64,000 nucleotides of DNA from Microbacterium sp. zg-Y1090 (GCF_030246945.1 NZ_CP126742.1:1426001-1490000), one strand, 5' to 3'. Positions 51,275 through 61,179 are shown, counted from the stretch's first letter. The notes: generated from the letters alone by a model not told the origin. A program made the numbers and translations.

Positions 51275-52729
51275 TCAGAACGGCGCGGCTTCGGCTGCGA
51301 CCTGCAGGGCGCTGAACTCGAGTACGCGCCGCGGGATGTCGGGATAGGTCTCTCCGGTGGGACTGACCCACTGCAGGGTGCCGTCCCGGGACTGGGTGAC
51401 GCTCCATGCACTGGCATGTTTGAGGGTGTGGTGTCGCGTGCACAGGTTGGCGAGATTCGTCAGGGCCGTCGGCCCGCCGCGGGCATGGTCGACCGTGTGG
51501 TCGTGGTCGCAGTGGTGGGCGGTCCTTCGACAGCCGGGGAATCGGCAGTGCTCGTCCCGTGCATCGAGATGTCTTCGCTGCGCTGTGGTCGGCCGGTAGG
51601 CATCGACCTGGTGCACCGCGCCGGTGGTCGGCGAGAGGAAGACGCGTTCCCAGATCGCCGCGCGGGCGGCGAGCCGACGAGCGGTCTCGGGGTCGATGGG
51701 TCCGTACCCGACGAGTTCGGCCGGTGCGGTCCCGGTGCCGGTGAGGGTGCTGTCGGGGATGACGATCTGCACATGCGCGGTGATCGCCTTGCCGGCCGGG
51801 ATGGAGGCACATGAGGCCGATACGCCGGCGTGGCCGGTGAGCAGCAGATCGGTGAACACATCTGCCCGCACCTGGTCGGTGGTGCGGCTGTCCGGCACCC
51901 CGGAACCGCTCGGCTCAGTGGCTCCGCCACCGTCGGTGCCCGTCGGGTCGGAGGCCGCCGGGGCGTTGCCGCCAGACTCCGGGGTCACCGGCTCGCTCTC
52001 CGCGGGTGCATTCCGGACAGGCGCTATGGCCGCAGGACCGCCCTCCCCACGCTTCGCCGACGCCGCCGCGCCGCGTGCGGCGGCGACCTCGCGGGCGTGC
52101 TGGGTGAGTCGGTCGCGGATCGCGTACGCCAGCACCGCCGGGAGCACTGCCGCGAGCTCCGCCATCCCGTCATCCAGATCGCGCACCCACACCCGACGCT
52201 CCGCGACCGCCTCGGCATGACGCTTCGCCAGTGGCACGGGGTGCAGCTTCTGCGCGATCATCGCGATGATCGGCTTCGCCCGTCCGGGTGTCTCCCGCTC
52301 GCAGACCACGAGCGCGGCCTGCTCGAACCGGGCGCGCGCATCGGGGTCGGTGATGCGCGCGCCGGCATCCTGAATGATCCGCACGTGCGCCGTGTCGATC
52401 GCCCCGGAGCGCAAGGCGCCGACGGTCGCAGCGAAGCCGGTCACCAGAACGGTGGCGTCGTGCAGGCGCTGCTGCATCACGCGGTCTGACCGTCGCATCA
52501 CCGCGGCGACTTCCGCCGCCATCTCGCGCAGCGGCATCTCCCGCTCCCGGCCGGCACTGGACGGCACCCGCGCGGTCTGCTCCGCGGCGATCGCGTCCGC
52601 CCGCGCCAGCAGCGTGAGCTCCTGCGCCTGCAGTGCCGCGATGCGCGCGCGGGTGCGCGACAACTCCCCCAACACCGCGCCACGCGACCGCGTATCGCGT
52701 CTTGTCGTGGCTGGCGCTCGGCTGGTCAT
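51275..52729 (-). CDS. DUF222 / HNH endonuclease-like protein (13E12 family)
   Basis: A 484-residue protein with an N-terminal DUF222 helical region, a low-complexity acidic and Pro/Gly/Ser-rich middle and a C-terminal HNH domain (CRFPGCRRTAHHCDHDH, then LTNLANLCTRHHTLKH). These genes are abundant paralogues in Microbacteriaceae and mycobacteria (13E12 repeat family) and may be mobile nucleases. ATG 52729 is preferred to 52759. A CACAATTGTG palindrome lies just before it. Confidence 0.85.
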   Translation of the reverse strand: MTSRAPATTRRDTRSRGAVLGELSRTRARIAALQAQELTLLARADAIAAEQTARVPSSAGREREMPLREMAAEVAAVMRRSDRVMQQRLHDATVLVTGFAATVGALRSGAIDTAHVRIIQDAGARITDPDARARFEQAALVVCERETPGRAKPIIAMIAQKLHPVPLAKRHAEAVAERRVWVRDLDDGMAELAAVLPAVLAYAIRDRLTQHAREVAAARGAAASAKRGEGGPAAIAPVRNAPAESEPVTPESGGNAPAASDPTGTDGGGATEPSGSGVPDSRTTDQVRADVFTDLLLTGHAGVSASCASIPAGKAITAHVQIVIPDSTLTGTGTAPAELVGYGPIDPETARRLAARAAIWERVFLSPTTGAVHQVDAYRPTTAQRRHLDARDEHCRFPGCRRTAHHCDHDHTVDHARGGPTALTNLANLCTRHHTLKHASAWSVTQSRDGTLQWVSPTGETYPDIPRRVLEFSALQVAAEAAPF

Positions 52730-52731
52730 AC

Positions 52732-52741
52732 CCACAATTGT
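52732..52741. promoter_or_regulatory. palindrome before DUF222-HNH gene
   Basis: CACAATTGTG, perfectly palindromic, three bases before the start codon. It may be an operator or simply part of the promoter. Confidence 0.35.
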
Positions 52742-52861
52742 GACGAGGGCCACCGACATTGGGGAGGCGAAAACCCCAGGCTAACCCTGGATTGTGGAAA
52801 ACTCCTCCCGGCATCCGCCTGTGGAGGAAGCGACGCCGCGAACCCTGCCGTGAGGCGCCCC

Positions 52862-53572
52862 TCAGCTGGTTGCGGCCCTCAGGGCGATGCGGATCATGTC
52901 GCCGAAGGTCTGCTCGCGCTCCTGGGCGGTGGTCTCCTCGCCCGTGACGAGGTGGTCCGACACTGTGCAGATGCTCAGAGCACGTCGGCCGTAGTACGCG
53001 GCGAGGGTGTACAGCCCGCTCGTCTCCATCTCGACCGCGAGAACGCCGTGGCGCACCAGCGGGTCGGTGAGCTCGGCACGGGTGGTGTAGAACTGGTCGC
53101 TCGAGAACAACGGACCCACGTGCACGGCGGAGGCCGGCGGCTCGGCCTCGCTCGCCGCGACGGCGGCCCGCAGCAGCCCGAAGTCCGCGACGGGCGCATA
53201 GTCGAGTCCGTGGAAGCGCACGCGGTTGATCGCGGAGTCGGTGCTGGCCCCGTTGGCGATGATGATGTCACGCAGGGCGACGCGCTCGGTCAACGCTCCG
53301 CAGGATCCCACGCGAACGATGGTCTGCACGCCGTAGGACTCCATGAGTTCGTTGGCGTAGATCGCCATCGACGGCTGGCCCATCCCCGACCCCTGCACCG
53401 AGATGCGATGGCCCTCCCACGTGCCGGTGAAGCCGAGCATGCCACGGGTCTGCGAGTAGAGCTCGGCGTCGGTGAGAAAGGTCTCGGCGATCCACTTCGC
53501 CCGCAGCGGGTCGCCCGGGAACAGCAGGATGGGGGCGACCTGGCCCGGCTCGGCTGCGATGTGCGTGCTCAT
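52862..53572 (-). CDS. deoD: purine-nucleoside phosphorylase DeoD
   Basis: A 236-residue phosphorylase that splits purine (deoxy)nucleosides into base and (deoxy)ribose-1-phosphate for salvage. The N-terminal phosphate-binding [14 protein letters not shown] region, the RVGSCGA motif and the purine-binding [10 protein letters not shown] are present, as in the hexameric bacterial type. Its ATG overlaps the copper-ATPase stop by four bases, yet TACGGT (53579-53584) six bases upstream gives it its own leaderless start. Confidence 0.94.
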   Translation of the reverse strand: MSTHIAAEPGQVAPILLFPGDPLRAKWIAETFLTDAELYSQTRGMLGFTGTWEGHRISVQGSGMGQPSMAIYANELMESYGVQTIVRVGSCGALTERVALRDIIIANGASTDSAINRVRFHGLDYAPVADFGLLRAAVAASEAEPPASAVHVGPLFSSDQFYTTRAELTDPLVRHGVLAVEMETSGLYTLAAYYGRRALSICTVSDHLVTGEETTAQEREQTFGDMIRIALRAATS

Positions 53573-55710
53573 CCGCTCACCGTAGCGAGCGGACCTGAAC
53601 GGCCTGACAGGACGGCCTGCGTGCTCTTCTCCGGCGAGAGGTCGAGTCGCCGCAGCAATTGGGCGTTGAGAGCCACGACCACGGTCGACAGCGACATCAG
53701 CACTGCGCCGACCGACATCGGCAGTACGAAGCCGATGGGGGCCAGGATGCCGGCCGCCAGCGGGACCGAGATCAGGTTGTACCCCGCCGCCCACCAGAGG
53801 TTCTGCGTCATCTTGCGGTAGCTCGCCCGCGACAGCTCGATGACCGAAACCACCGAGCGAGGATCATCGCCCGCGAGGATGACGCCTGCCGACGCGATGG
53901 CGACATCCGTGCCTGCGCCGATCGCGATGCCGACGTCGGCTTGGGCCAGGGCCGGTGCGTCGTTGACCCCGTCGCCGACCATCGCGACCCTCTTGCCCTC
54001 CGCCTGCAGCGCGGCGATCGTCGCCGCCTTCTGCTCGGGACGCACGCCGGCGAAGACGCGGTCGACGCCCACCTCGTCGCCCACCGTGCGAGCGACCGCC
54101 TCGGCATCGCCCGTGATCATGATCACCTCGACGCCGAGGGCGTGCAGTGCTCTGACGGCATCGAGCGACGGAGGGCGCACTTCGTCAGCGAGCGCGAGCC
54201 CGCCGACGACGGTGCCGTCCTCCACGACATGCAGGATGATCGCTCCCGCGTCGCGCCAGGAGTGTGCGGCATCCACCTCCGCCGCCCCGATCGTCTCGAG
54301 CAGCCGCGGCCCGCCCACCCGCACCTCGCGGGCGCGCACGGTGGCGGTGACGCCCACCGCGGGCGTCGACGAGAAGGCCGTGGCAGCTGGGAGCGACAGT
54401 GCCCGCTCACGGGCCGCCCGCACGATCGCGCGGGCGAGGGGATGCTCGCTATCCGCCTCTGCCGCCGCAGCGAGCGCCAGCACGTCATCGGCGGAGCGTC
54501 CGTCCACCGGTGCGACCGCGGTGAGGACGGGCGCCCCCTCGGTGAGCGTGCCGGTCTTGTCGAACAGCACGACGTCGACCGTGCGCATGCTCTCCAGCGC
54601 GAGACGGTCCTTCACCAGCACTCCCCCGCGGGCGGCGCGCTCGGTCGCGATGGACACCACCAGCGGGATCGCCAGCCCCAGGGCATGGGGGCACGCGATC
54701 ACGAGGACGGTGATCGTGCGCACCACCGCGGCGTCGGGGTCGCCGAGAAGGCTCCACACGGTCGCGGTGACCACCGCGGCGCCCAGCGCGAACCAGAACA
54801 GCCACCCGGCAGCCCGGTCGGCCAGACGCTGCGCGCGCGAGGTCGAGTTCTGCGCGTCGGCGACGAGCCGCTGGATGCCGGCGAGTGCGGTGTCGGCTCC
54901 GGTGGCGGTGACCCGCACGCGCAGCCCGGAGTCCGTGGCGACCGTGCCGGCGGTGACCGCCTGGCCGACTCCCCGGGAGACGGGACGGGATTCGCCGGTG
55001 ACCATCGACTCATCCATGTCGGCGCGGCCGCTGACGATCTCGCCGTCGGCGGGCACGCTGCCGCCCGGGCGAACGACCACGACATCACCCACCCGCAACT
55101 GAGCGGGCGCGACCGAGACGATGCGATCGCCCTCGACACGCTCGGCCTCGTCCGGCAGCAACGCCGCGAGGGCGTCGAGCGCCGAGGTCGTCTGGGCGAG
55201 CGAACGCATCTCGACCCAGTGCCCCAGCAGCATGATGACGATGAGCAGGGCGAGCTCCCACCAGAACTCGAGCCGGTGATCGAGCACGCCGAGACTGGCG
55301 CCCCACGACGCGACGAAGGCGACGGTGATGGCCAGGGCGATGAGCAGCATCATCCCCGGCTTGCGGCTCTGGATCTCATCGACCGCGCCCGTGAGGAAGG
55401 GCCGGCCGCCCCACGCGTACATGACCGTGCCGACGACGGGGGCGACCAGGGCGGCCCCCGGGAACTGCGGAAGCGAGTAGCCGAGCAGCATCGCGAACAT
55501 GCCGGAGAACGCGACCACCGGGACGGCGAGCACGAGATTGATCCAGAACAGCCGGCGGAACCGCCCCACGTGACCGGCATGGCCGACGTGGCCGCCGTGC
55601 GCGCCATGCCCCGCGTGCGCGTCATGCCCCGCGTGCGCGTGCGCGCTGTGGTCGCCGGCGCGCTCGTGCTGGTGATCGACGGTGTGGTGCTCCGCGTGCG
55701 GGTCGCTCAT
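53569..55710 (-). CDS. copper-type P1B ATPase (CopB-like, His-rich N-terminus)
   Basis: A 713-residue heavy-metal exporting P-type ATPase. Residues 5-48 are very His-rich ([18 protein letters not shown]) in place of a CxxC domain, the membrane motif is CPH (340-342), actuator TGES is at 238-241 and the phosphorylation motif DKTGT at 384-388. CPH and a His-rich tail indicate a P1B-3 (Cu/Ag exporting) enzyme. The promoter contains a copper-operator-like palindrome. Overlaps deoD. Confidence 0.9.
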   Translation of the reverse strand: MSDPHAEHHTVDHQHERAGDHSAHAHAGHDAHAGHGAHGGHVGHAGHVGRFRRLFWINLVLAVPVVAFSGMFAMLLGYSLPQFPGAALVAPVVGTVMYAWGGRPFLTGAVDEIQSRKPGMMLLIALAITVAFVASWGASLGVLDHRLEFWWELALLIVIMLLGHWVEMRSLAQTTSALDALAALLPDEAERVEGDRIVSVAPAQLRVGDVVVVRPGGSVPADGEIVSGRADMDESMVTGESRPVSRGVGQAVTAGTVATDSGLRVRVTATGADTALAGIQRLVADAQNSTSRAQRLADRAAGWLFWFALGAAVVTATVWSLLGDPDAAVVRTITVLVIACPHALGLAIPLVVSIATERAARGGVLVKDRLALESMRTVDVVLFDKTGTLTEGAPVLTAVAPVDGRSADDVLALAAAAEADSEHPLARAIVRAARERALSLPAATAFSSTPAVGVTATVRAREVRVGGPRLLETIGAAEVDAAHSWRDAGAIILHVVEDGTVVGGLALADEVRPPSLDAVRALHALGVEVIMITGDAEAVARTVGDEVGVDRVFAGVRPEQKAATIAALQAEGKRVAMVGDGVNDAPALAQADVGIAIGAGTDVAIASAGVILAGDDPRSVVSVIELSRASYRKMTQNLWWAAGYNLISVPLAAGILAPIGFVLPMSVGAVLMSLSTVVVALNAQLLRRLDLSPEKSTQAVLSGRSGPLATVSG

Positions 55711-55786
55711 GAGGTCCTCCCCGATAGGGCGAGAGTAGATCGGGCATCTCCCTGTGAGAAGCGGCCCGGGAACTCCCTGGGTTGGC

Positions 55787-55815
55787 CGCATACCCCCTAG
55801 AGGTACCCAAGGCAA
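55787..55815 (-). promoter_or_regulatory. copper-ATPase promoter with palindromic operator
   Basis: On the minus strand TTGCCT (55810-55815) and TATGCG (55787-55792) have a 17-base spacer, which holds most of a near-palindrome TACCTCTAGGGGGTA (55791-55805; read on the minus strand). CsoR- or CueR-type metal sensors bind such sites between -35 and -10. No csoR gene is adjacent. Confidence 0.5.
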
Positions 55816-55953
55816 CGACCCCCGCGCGCCTCGCATTCCTGTCCCGACGGGGAGGGACGGCCGACGGCTGGACATCGTGGCCTGCGGCAGGCACGCTCCC
55901 AGCAGGGAGTCGCGTGCACGCGGATGCCGCCCGTGCTCCCGGAGGAGGAAACG

Positions 55954-57057
55954 ATGCCGGCCAAGATCGTGGTTCTGGGAGCGACGGGATACACCGGAGA
56001 GCTCATCGTCGAGTCGCTGGTGCGGCGCGGGCGCCAGCCGCTCCTCGCCGGCCGTGACGCCGCGAAGCTGGCGGCGGTGTCCGCCAGGCACGGGCAGCTC
56101 GGGACGCGGACGGTGGATGCCACCGTCGCCGCCGACGTGGCCGGGCTGCTCGAACCCGGCGACGTGCTGATCACGACGGTGGGTCCGTTCGAGCGCCTCG
56201 GCTGGGCGGCCGCCCAGGCGGCCGTCGATGCCGGCGCGCATTACGTCGACACCACCGGCGAAGTCGGGTTCGTCCGCGAGCTGCAGCGCCGTCACCATGA
56301 GCGGGCGCGTGCCGCCGGCGTCACGATGCTCCCGGCGTTCGGCTTCGACTACGTCCCCGGGATGCTGGCCGGCGCGCTGGCGATCGAACGGTCCGGCGCG
56401 GGGGTCACCGCGGTGCGCGTCGGCTACTTCGCGACGGGGTCGATGCGCAACGGCATCAGCAGCGGTACGCGGGCGACGATGGCCGAGGGCATCCTGCTCC
56501 CGACGGTCGTGCACCGGGACGGGCATGTGCAGGAGGTGCGCACCGGAAGTCGCACGCACCGCTTCGACGTGCGCGGCGACGAGCGCACCGGCATCCTCGT
56601 GTCGGGCACCGAAGCGCTCTTCCTCCCCGAGCATTACCCCGGGCTGAAGACGGTGGAGGACTACAACGGCTGGTTCTCCGGGATCGCACGAGTGATGCCC
56701 GTCGCATCGCGCGTGATCGGGGCCGTCGTGGCCATCCCCGGGGGCCGCTCGCTGATCGAACGCCTCGCCTCCGCGGGCGACGACACCTCGCGGGGGCCGG
56801 ACGAGGCGGAACGCGCCAACACGCGCAGCTACGTCGTCGCCATCGCCGCGGATGCGAAGGGCGCCACGCTCGCGGAATCGCATCTGGAAGGGCCGAGCAC
56901 GTACAACCTGACCGCCGAGCTCATGGCGAGCGGGGCGGAAGGGCTGCTCGAGGGCAAGGCACAGGCTGCGGGGGTGACGGGCCCCCTCGCCGCCTTCGGG
57001 CGCGAAGGCCTCGAGCAGATGTGCCGCGACGTGGGACTGGCGGAGCTTCCGCGCTGA
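55954..57057 (+). CDS. saccharopine dehydrogenase-like NADP-binding protein
   Basis: A 367-residue protein with an N-terminal Rossmann domain (VVLGATGYTGELIVESL) of the saccharopine dehydrogenase / trans-acting enoyl reductase family. The later region follows the family layout, with the TGEVGFVRELQRRH region near residue 105. Catalytic role unassigned. A GGAGGAGG site fixes ATG 55954 over the in-frame start at 55924. Confidence 0.84.
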   Translation: MPAKIVVLGATGYTGELIVESLVRRGRQPLLAGRDAAKLAAVSARHGQLGTRTVDATVAADVAGLLEPGDVLITTVGPFERLGWAAAQAAVDAGAHYVDTTGEVGFVRELQRRHHERARAAGVTMLPAFGFDYVPGMLAGALAIERSGAGVTAVRVGYFATGSMRNGISSGTRATMAEGILLPTVVHRDGHVQEVRTGSRTHRFDVRGDERTGILVSGTEALFLPEHYPGLKTVEDYNGWFSGIARVMPVASRVIGAVVAIPGGRSLIERLASAGDDTSRGPDEAERANTRSYVVAIAADAKGATLAESHLEGPSTYNLTAELMASGAEGLLEGKAQAAGVTGPLAAFGREGLEQMCRDVGLAELPR

Positions 57058-57138
57058 CGCCGGTCAGGTGTCCACCGCTGTCGCTTCCCGTGCCCCGGGG
57101 CCACGACGGGTGACACTCGAAGCTCCCGCGAGCCGCGT

Positions 57139-57882
57139 CTACCGTCGCGGCGTCCACCCCGACGGCAGCGGCTCGTCGATGAGCGCGCGCTCGCGGTCGG
57201 CCGCCGCGGACCAGCCCTGCGCGGCATCCACCGCGTCGAACCCGCCACGTGCGAGACGCAGCCCGACATCCTCGTGGTGCGCACGCGGGGCGCCCCCACG
57301 GCGGGTGGAGGCGCGCACGCTCCAGGCGTCGTCGGCGAACCCGCCGCCGCGGAACACCCGATAATCGCCGTATCGCGCCGGATCGAGCAGATCCCAGCAC
57401 CACTCCCAGACGTTGCCGAGGGTGTCGAACAGCCCGTTGAGGTTCGGCAGCTTGCCGCCGACGTTCTGCGGCGTCGTGCAGCCGTCGGCCGCCGTCCAGG
57501 CCACCTCGGTGAGCGGTCCGTAGTGGGCCCCCGTCGAGCCCGCTCGGCACGCGAACTCCCACTCGGCCTCGGTGGGCAGCCGGTAGCCGTCGCTGTCGAC
57601 GTGCCAGGTGACCTCTTCGCCCTCGAAGGTGTACGCAGGGTCCAAGCCCTCCCACTCGGATGCCGCGTTGCACAGGCGCACGGCGCGCAGCCAGCTCACA
57701 TCGGTCGCCGGCCGCCGCGGGTGGGGCGCCTGCTCCCCCAGCAGCTCCGCGACCAGCTCCCGGGTGACCGGATACACGCCGATCTCGAAGGGCTCGAGAG
57801 TGACCTTCCACCGCCGCTCGCGCCGCGCGTCGTGGAGCATGACGGTGCCCCCGGCGATCCGTGCCATTTCGATGTCGCCCAC
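57139..57882 (-). CDS. SUMF1/FGE-like protein without catalytic cysteines
   Basis: A 247-residue protein of the formylglycine-generating-enzyme fold: GYRLPTEAEWEFACRAG near residue 110, NVWEWCWD near 170 and RGGGFADDAWSVRAS near 188. True FGE enzymes have two cysteines in the last motif (SFLCHxSYC); here both positions are replaced, so sulfatase activation is unlikely. It may be a related C-type-lectin-fold protein. GTG with TAGAGT (57889-57894) six bases upstream. Confidence 0.82.
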   Translation of the reverse strand: MGDIEMARIAGGTVMLHDARRERRWKVTLEPFEIGVYPVTRELVAELLGEQAPHPRRPATDVSWLRAVRLCNAASEWEGLDPAYTFEGEEVTWHVDSDGYRLPTEAEWEFACRAGSTGAHYGPLTEVAWTAADGCTTPQNVGGKLPNLNGLFDTLGNVWEWCWDLLDPARYGDYRVFRGGGFADDAWSVRASTRRGGAPRAHHEDVGLRLARGGFDAVDAAQGWSAAADRERALIDEPLPSGWTPRR

Positions 57883-57932
57883 AGGGGCACTCTAACGGCG
57901 GTCGCGCGGGGGCACCGGTTGTGCTGGCTGGG

Positions 57933-58193
57933 TCAGACGACCTCGTCGCCCGAGGTCGTCGTCGACCGGCGGGTGACGCGCTCGCCCGCGGCGGGGTCGA
58001 CCGCCGTGCGCGACACGGTCTCGGTCGAGCGGCGACGCGCGAGCAGGACGACGCCGATGAGCACCACCAGCGCGCCGGCGCCCATCAGGATGTAGCCGAT
58101 CATGTCGAGGCTGACGAAGTCGACCTCCACATTGACGGCGAAGACGAGGATCGCTCCGATGGCGAAGAGCGCGATTCCGGCTCCGATGCTCAT
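57933..58193 (-). CDS. DUF6458-like small membrane protein
   Basis: 86 residues with two membrane segments (IGAGIALFAIGAILVFAV and MIGYILMGAGALVVLIGVVL) and a polar basic tail, as in the actinobacterial DUF6458 family. Function unknown. AAAGGA site before the ATG. Confidence 0.75.
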   Translation of the reverse strand: MSIGAGIALFAIGAILVFAVNVEVDFVSLDMIGYILMGAGALVVLIGVVLLARRRSTETVSRTAVDPAAGERVTRRSTTTSGDEVV

Positions 58194-58314
58194 GGCAGTT
58201 CCTTTCGGGTCAGGTGACTTCCGGAATACTGCCGGAGGCGCGGGCGTGGCAAGGACTACTTGACACCGGCCCCCGCGATGTGCCCTGTCGGGCGTGCGCG
58301 CTAGCGTGGCGTCC

Positions 58315-58875
58315 ATGGCACGCGTGATCTTCTACACGGCGACGACACTCGACGGATACCTCGCCGACGCCTCCGACTCCCTCGATTGGCTCTTCGCCGT
58401 ACCCGGCGGTGAGGGTGGGGATGCCGACTTCCACAGGTTCCTCGACGGCATCGGCGTGCTCGTGCAAGGTTCGGCGACCTACGAGTGGGTGCTGCGGCAC
58501 GAAGATCTGCTGGAGCACCCCGAGCGCTGGCCGGCGTTCTACGGGCAGCGCCCGACCTGGGTCTTCACCACCCGCAGACTTCCCGCCGTCCCTGGTGCCG
58601 ACGTGCGCTTCGCGTCGGGTCCGGTGACAGCGATCTGGCCGCAGATCCGCGACGCGGCGGGCGAGCGCGACGTCTGGGTCGTGGGAGGTGGAGACCTCGC
58701 CGGCCAGTTCGCCGACGCGGGCCTGCTCGACGAGATCCGGGTGTCGGTCGCCCCGGCGACGCTGGGCGAGGGCAAGCCACTGCTCCCCCGCCGGCTGGGC
58801 GCCGACCGGCTCACGCTCACCGGCGTGCGCCGCGCCGGCCAGTTCGCCGAGGTGACCTACGCCGTGCGCTCCTGA
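58315..58875 (+). CDS. dihydrofolate reductase/RibD-like protein
   Basis: A 186-residue protein of the RibD C-terminal/DHFR-like family, with TATTLDGYLADASDSLDWLF at the N-terminus and VVGGGDLAGQF near residue 125 for NADP(H) binding. Actinobacterial members are poorly characterised; the substrate is not clear. ATG with TAGCGT (58302-58307) and seven bases. The end overlaps the convergent SGNH gene by 19 bases. Confidence 0.82.
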   Translation: MARVIFYTATTLDGYLADASDSLDWLFAVPGGEGGDADFHRFLDGIGVLVQGSATYEWVLRHEDLLEHPERWPAFYGQRPTWVFTTRRLPAVPGADVRFASGPVTAIWPQIRDAAGERDVWVVGGGDLAGQFADAGLLDEIRVSVAPATLGEGKPLLPRRLGADRLTLTGVRRAGQFAEVTYAVRS

Positions 58876-59627
58876 GTCGGGCTGATCTCGGTCCACTCCG
58901 CGTACTTCGGGTGGCGCCCGTCACCGGAGGACGTGCGCGTGAGGCGCCGGCGCACCCAGGGCGCGACGTGGGCGCGGTAGTACGCCGCCCCGCGCAGCCC
59001 GGGCGGCGGCAGGTCCGGCAGCGCCCACCACTCGGCGGGCACGTTCAGCCCCAGGGCATCGAGCACGCGCGCCGCGACGCGGTGGTGTCCTCGGTGATTC
59101 ATGTGCAGGCGGTCCTCCGACCAGTACGGCGGGGTGGAGAGTTCGCGATCCGGCCAGTTCATGGCCCGCACGATGTCGGGGCGGCCGGCGACGCGCTGCT
59201 CGACGGCCGCCGACAGCAGGTCGCCGCGTCGCTGGATGACGCGGCGCAGAGGCAGCTGGCCCGACGGATTCGCTCCCGAGAGGAGGATGAGCTGCACGCC
59301 CTCCTCGTCGCAGCGGCGCAGCACCTGCGAGAACGCGTCGACCACGCGCTCGACGGAGGCGCGCGGCCGCAGGATGTCGTTGCCGCCGCCGTTGAACGAC
59401 AGATGCGTCGGCTTCAGCGCGAGCGCCGGCTCGAGCTGCTCCGCGACGATCGGATCGATGAGCTTGCCCCGGATGGCGAGGTTGGCATACTCGATCGGCT
59501 CCCCCAGGGCGTTCGCCCACCCCTGTGCCGCGAGGTCTGCCCAGCCGCGTGGCCGGCCGTCGGGCAGCTCGTCGCCGACGCCTTCGGTGAATGAGTCGCC
59601 GATCGCGACGTAACGCACGGATGCCAT
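58857..59627 (-). CDS. SGNH/GDSL-type hydrolase
   Basis: A 256-residue paralogue of 22538-23434: GDSFTEGVGD near residue 10, FNGGGNDIL near 82 and DRLHMNHRGHH near 187. Both begin with almost the same IGDSFTEG segment and carry a similar LVVPWVRRR-type tail. Substrate unknown. ATG supported by TAGGCT (59634-59639) six bases upstream. Confidence 0.88.
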   Translation of the reverse strand: MASVRYVAIGDSFTEGVGDELPDGRPRGWADLAAQGWANALGEPIEYANLAIRGKLIDPIVAEQLEPALALKPTHLSFNGGGNDILRPRASVERVVDAFSQVLRRCDEEGVQLILLSGANPSGQLPLRRVIQRRGDLLSAAVEQRVAGRPDIVRAMNWPDRELSTPPYWSEDRLHMNHRGHHRVAARVLDALGLNVPAEWWALPDLPPPGLRGAAYYRAHVAPWVRRRLTRTSSGDGRHPKYAEWTEISPTQERTA

Positions 59628-59660
59628 CCGTCCAGCCTAAGCGCGGGATACCCGCTCGGG

Positions 59661-61022
59661 TCAGCGGTCGTCCAGTGCCTGCCCGCGCCGGTCTGCCAGT
59701 CCCCAGGCCGCCGCGGCGGCGATGGCGAAGAAGGCCGCGAACACCACGAACAGCACCGGGGCGCCTCCGAGGAGCAGCAGCGGCGGGACGGTCAGCGGCG
59801 CGAGGATCGACGCGATGCGGCCGACGCCCGCCGCCCAGCCCGAGCCGGTGGCGCGCAGCGACGTGGGGTACATCTCGGGGGTGACGGCGTACAGTGCGCC
59901 CCACGCGCCCAGGTTGAAGAACGACAGTGCCATGCCCGTGGCGATGATCGCGGCCTCCCCCGTGGCGGTGCCGAACAGCACCGCGGCTACCGCAGAGCCC
60001 AGCAGGAACACCGACAGCGTCAGGCGCCGGCCCCACACCTCGATCAGCCAGGCGGCGACCGCATAGCCGGGAAGCTGGGCGAGCGTGATCAGCAAGGTGA
60101 AGCCGAACGAGCGCACCAGGTCGTAGCCCTGCGCGACGAGGATCGTCGGGATCCAGATGAACGCCCCGTAGTACGAGAAGTTGACGCAGAACCACACCGC
60201 CCACAGGCTCGCCGTGCGCACGCGGAACTCCGGTGCCCAGAGGCCTGCCAGCCGCTCCCCCGCGCGCACGGCTGCCGGGGAGGCCGTCCGCTCGCCCGGT
60301 ACCGCCGCAGCCCCAGTCGTCGTGGGCTCCGTGCCCGCGGCATCCTCGAAGGTACGGGTGATGGCGTCGGCTTCGGCGACCCTCCCCCGCCGCTCGAGCC
60401 ACCGCGGCGATTCCGGCAGGCTCCAGCGCACGATGATCGCGTAGACGGCGGGGATCGCGCCCAGCAGGAACGCCCAGCGCCAGCCGTCATCCGACCCGGG
60501 AATCACGAGGTACCCGATGAGGGCTGCGGCGGTCCAGCCCACCGCCCAGAACGCCTCGAGGATCACGATGAGACGCCCGCGGATGCGCGCCGGCGCGAAC
60601 TCGCTGACGTACGTGCTGGCGACCGGCAGTTCGGCGCCGAGCCCCAGGCCCACGAAGAACCGCAGCACGAGCAGCATGCCGAGTCCGCCGACCAGCGCGC
60701 TCGCCCCGGTCGCCACCCCGTAGACCAGCAGGGTGAGCGCGAACACCTGCCGCCGGCCGAACCTGTCGGCCAGCAGGCCGCCGAGGCTCGCGCCGATCGC
60801 CATGCCCACGAAGCCGATCGAGGCGATCCACGCCGTCTCCCCCGGCTCCAGCGACCACTGCACGGCGAGGGCGGCGATGATGAACGACACCAGCCCCACG
60901 TCCATCGCGTCGAGCGCCCAGCCGACTCCCGAGCCGGTGAGCACACGCAGGTGGCGGCGGGTGAACGGCAGGCGGTCCAGGCGCTCCGACGTGGTGGCGG
61001 GCATCGCGACGGCTTCGGTCAT
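59661..61022 (-). CDS. MFS transporter (sugar/aromatic-acid porter-like)
   Basis: A 453-residue major-facilitator permease with 12 membrane segments, the loop motif GGLLADRFGRRQ near residue 75 and a second loop PESPRWLERRGR near 205, resembling sugar-porter and SV2-like members. Substrate unknown. ATG with TACGAT (61029-61034) six bases upstream; the frame to 61160 runs into the repeat block and is rejected. Confidence 0.86.
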   Translation of the reverse strand: MTEAVAMPATTSERLDRLPFTRRHLRVLTGSGVGWALDAMDVGLVSFIIAALAVQWSLEPGETAWIASIGFVGMAIGASLGGLLADRFGRRQVFALTLLVYGVATGASALVGGLGMLLVLRFFVGLGLGAELPVASTYVSEFAPARIRGRLIVILEAFWAVGWTAAALIGYLVIPGSDDGWRWAFLLGAIPAVYAIIVRWSLPESPRWLERRGRVAEADAITRTFEDAAGTEPTTTGAAAVPGERTASPAAVRAGERLAGLWAPEFRVRTASLWAVWFCVNFSYYGAFIWIPTILVAQGYDLVRSFGFTLLITLAQLPGYAVAAWLIEVWGRRLTLSVFLLGSAVAAVLFGTATGEAAIIATGMALSFFNLGAWGALYAVTPEMYPTSLRATGSGWAAGVGRIASILAPLTVPPLLLLGGAPVLFVVFAAFFAIAAAAAWGLADRRGQALDDR

Positions 61023-61075
61023 ACCGTCATCGTACGGATGCCGGGGGGCGGTGGCGCGCGCGTGACACTGGCCGG

Positions 61076-61163
61076 TCGTTGAGCGAGGGAGCGCAGCGAG
61101 CGAGACGAAACGCGGTCCCCCGGCGGGCACGGGGCTTTTCGTCTCGCTGCGCTCGCTCAACGA
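61076..61163. repeat. long inverted repeat, copy 1
   Basis: TCGTTGAGCGAG...GAGACGAAA on the left and TTTCGTCTCG...CTCGCTCAACGA on the right are near-perfect inverse copies of about 28 bases around a 33-base centre. Such GAGCGAG-type repeats recur in Microbacteriaceae intergenic DNA (from general knowledge). Confidence 0.85.
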
Positions 61164-61179
61164 ACCGCGAGGTTACGGG

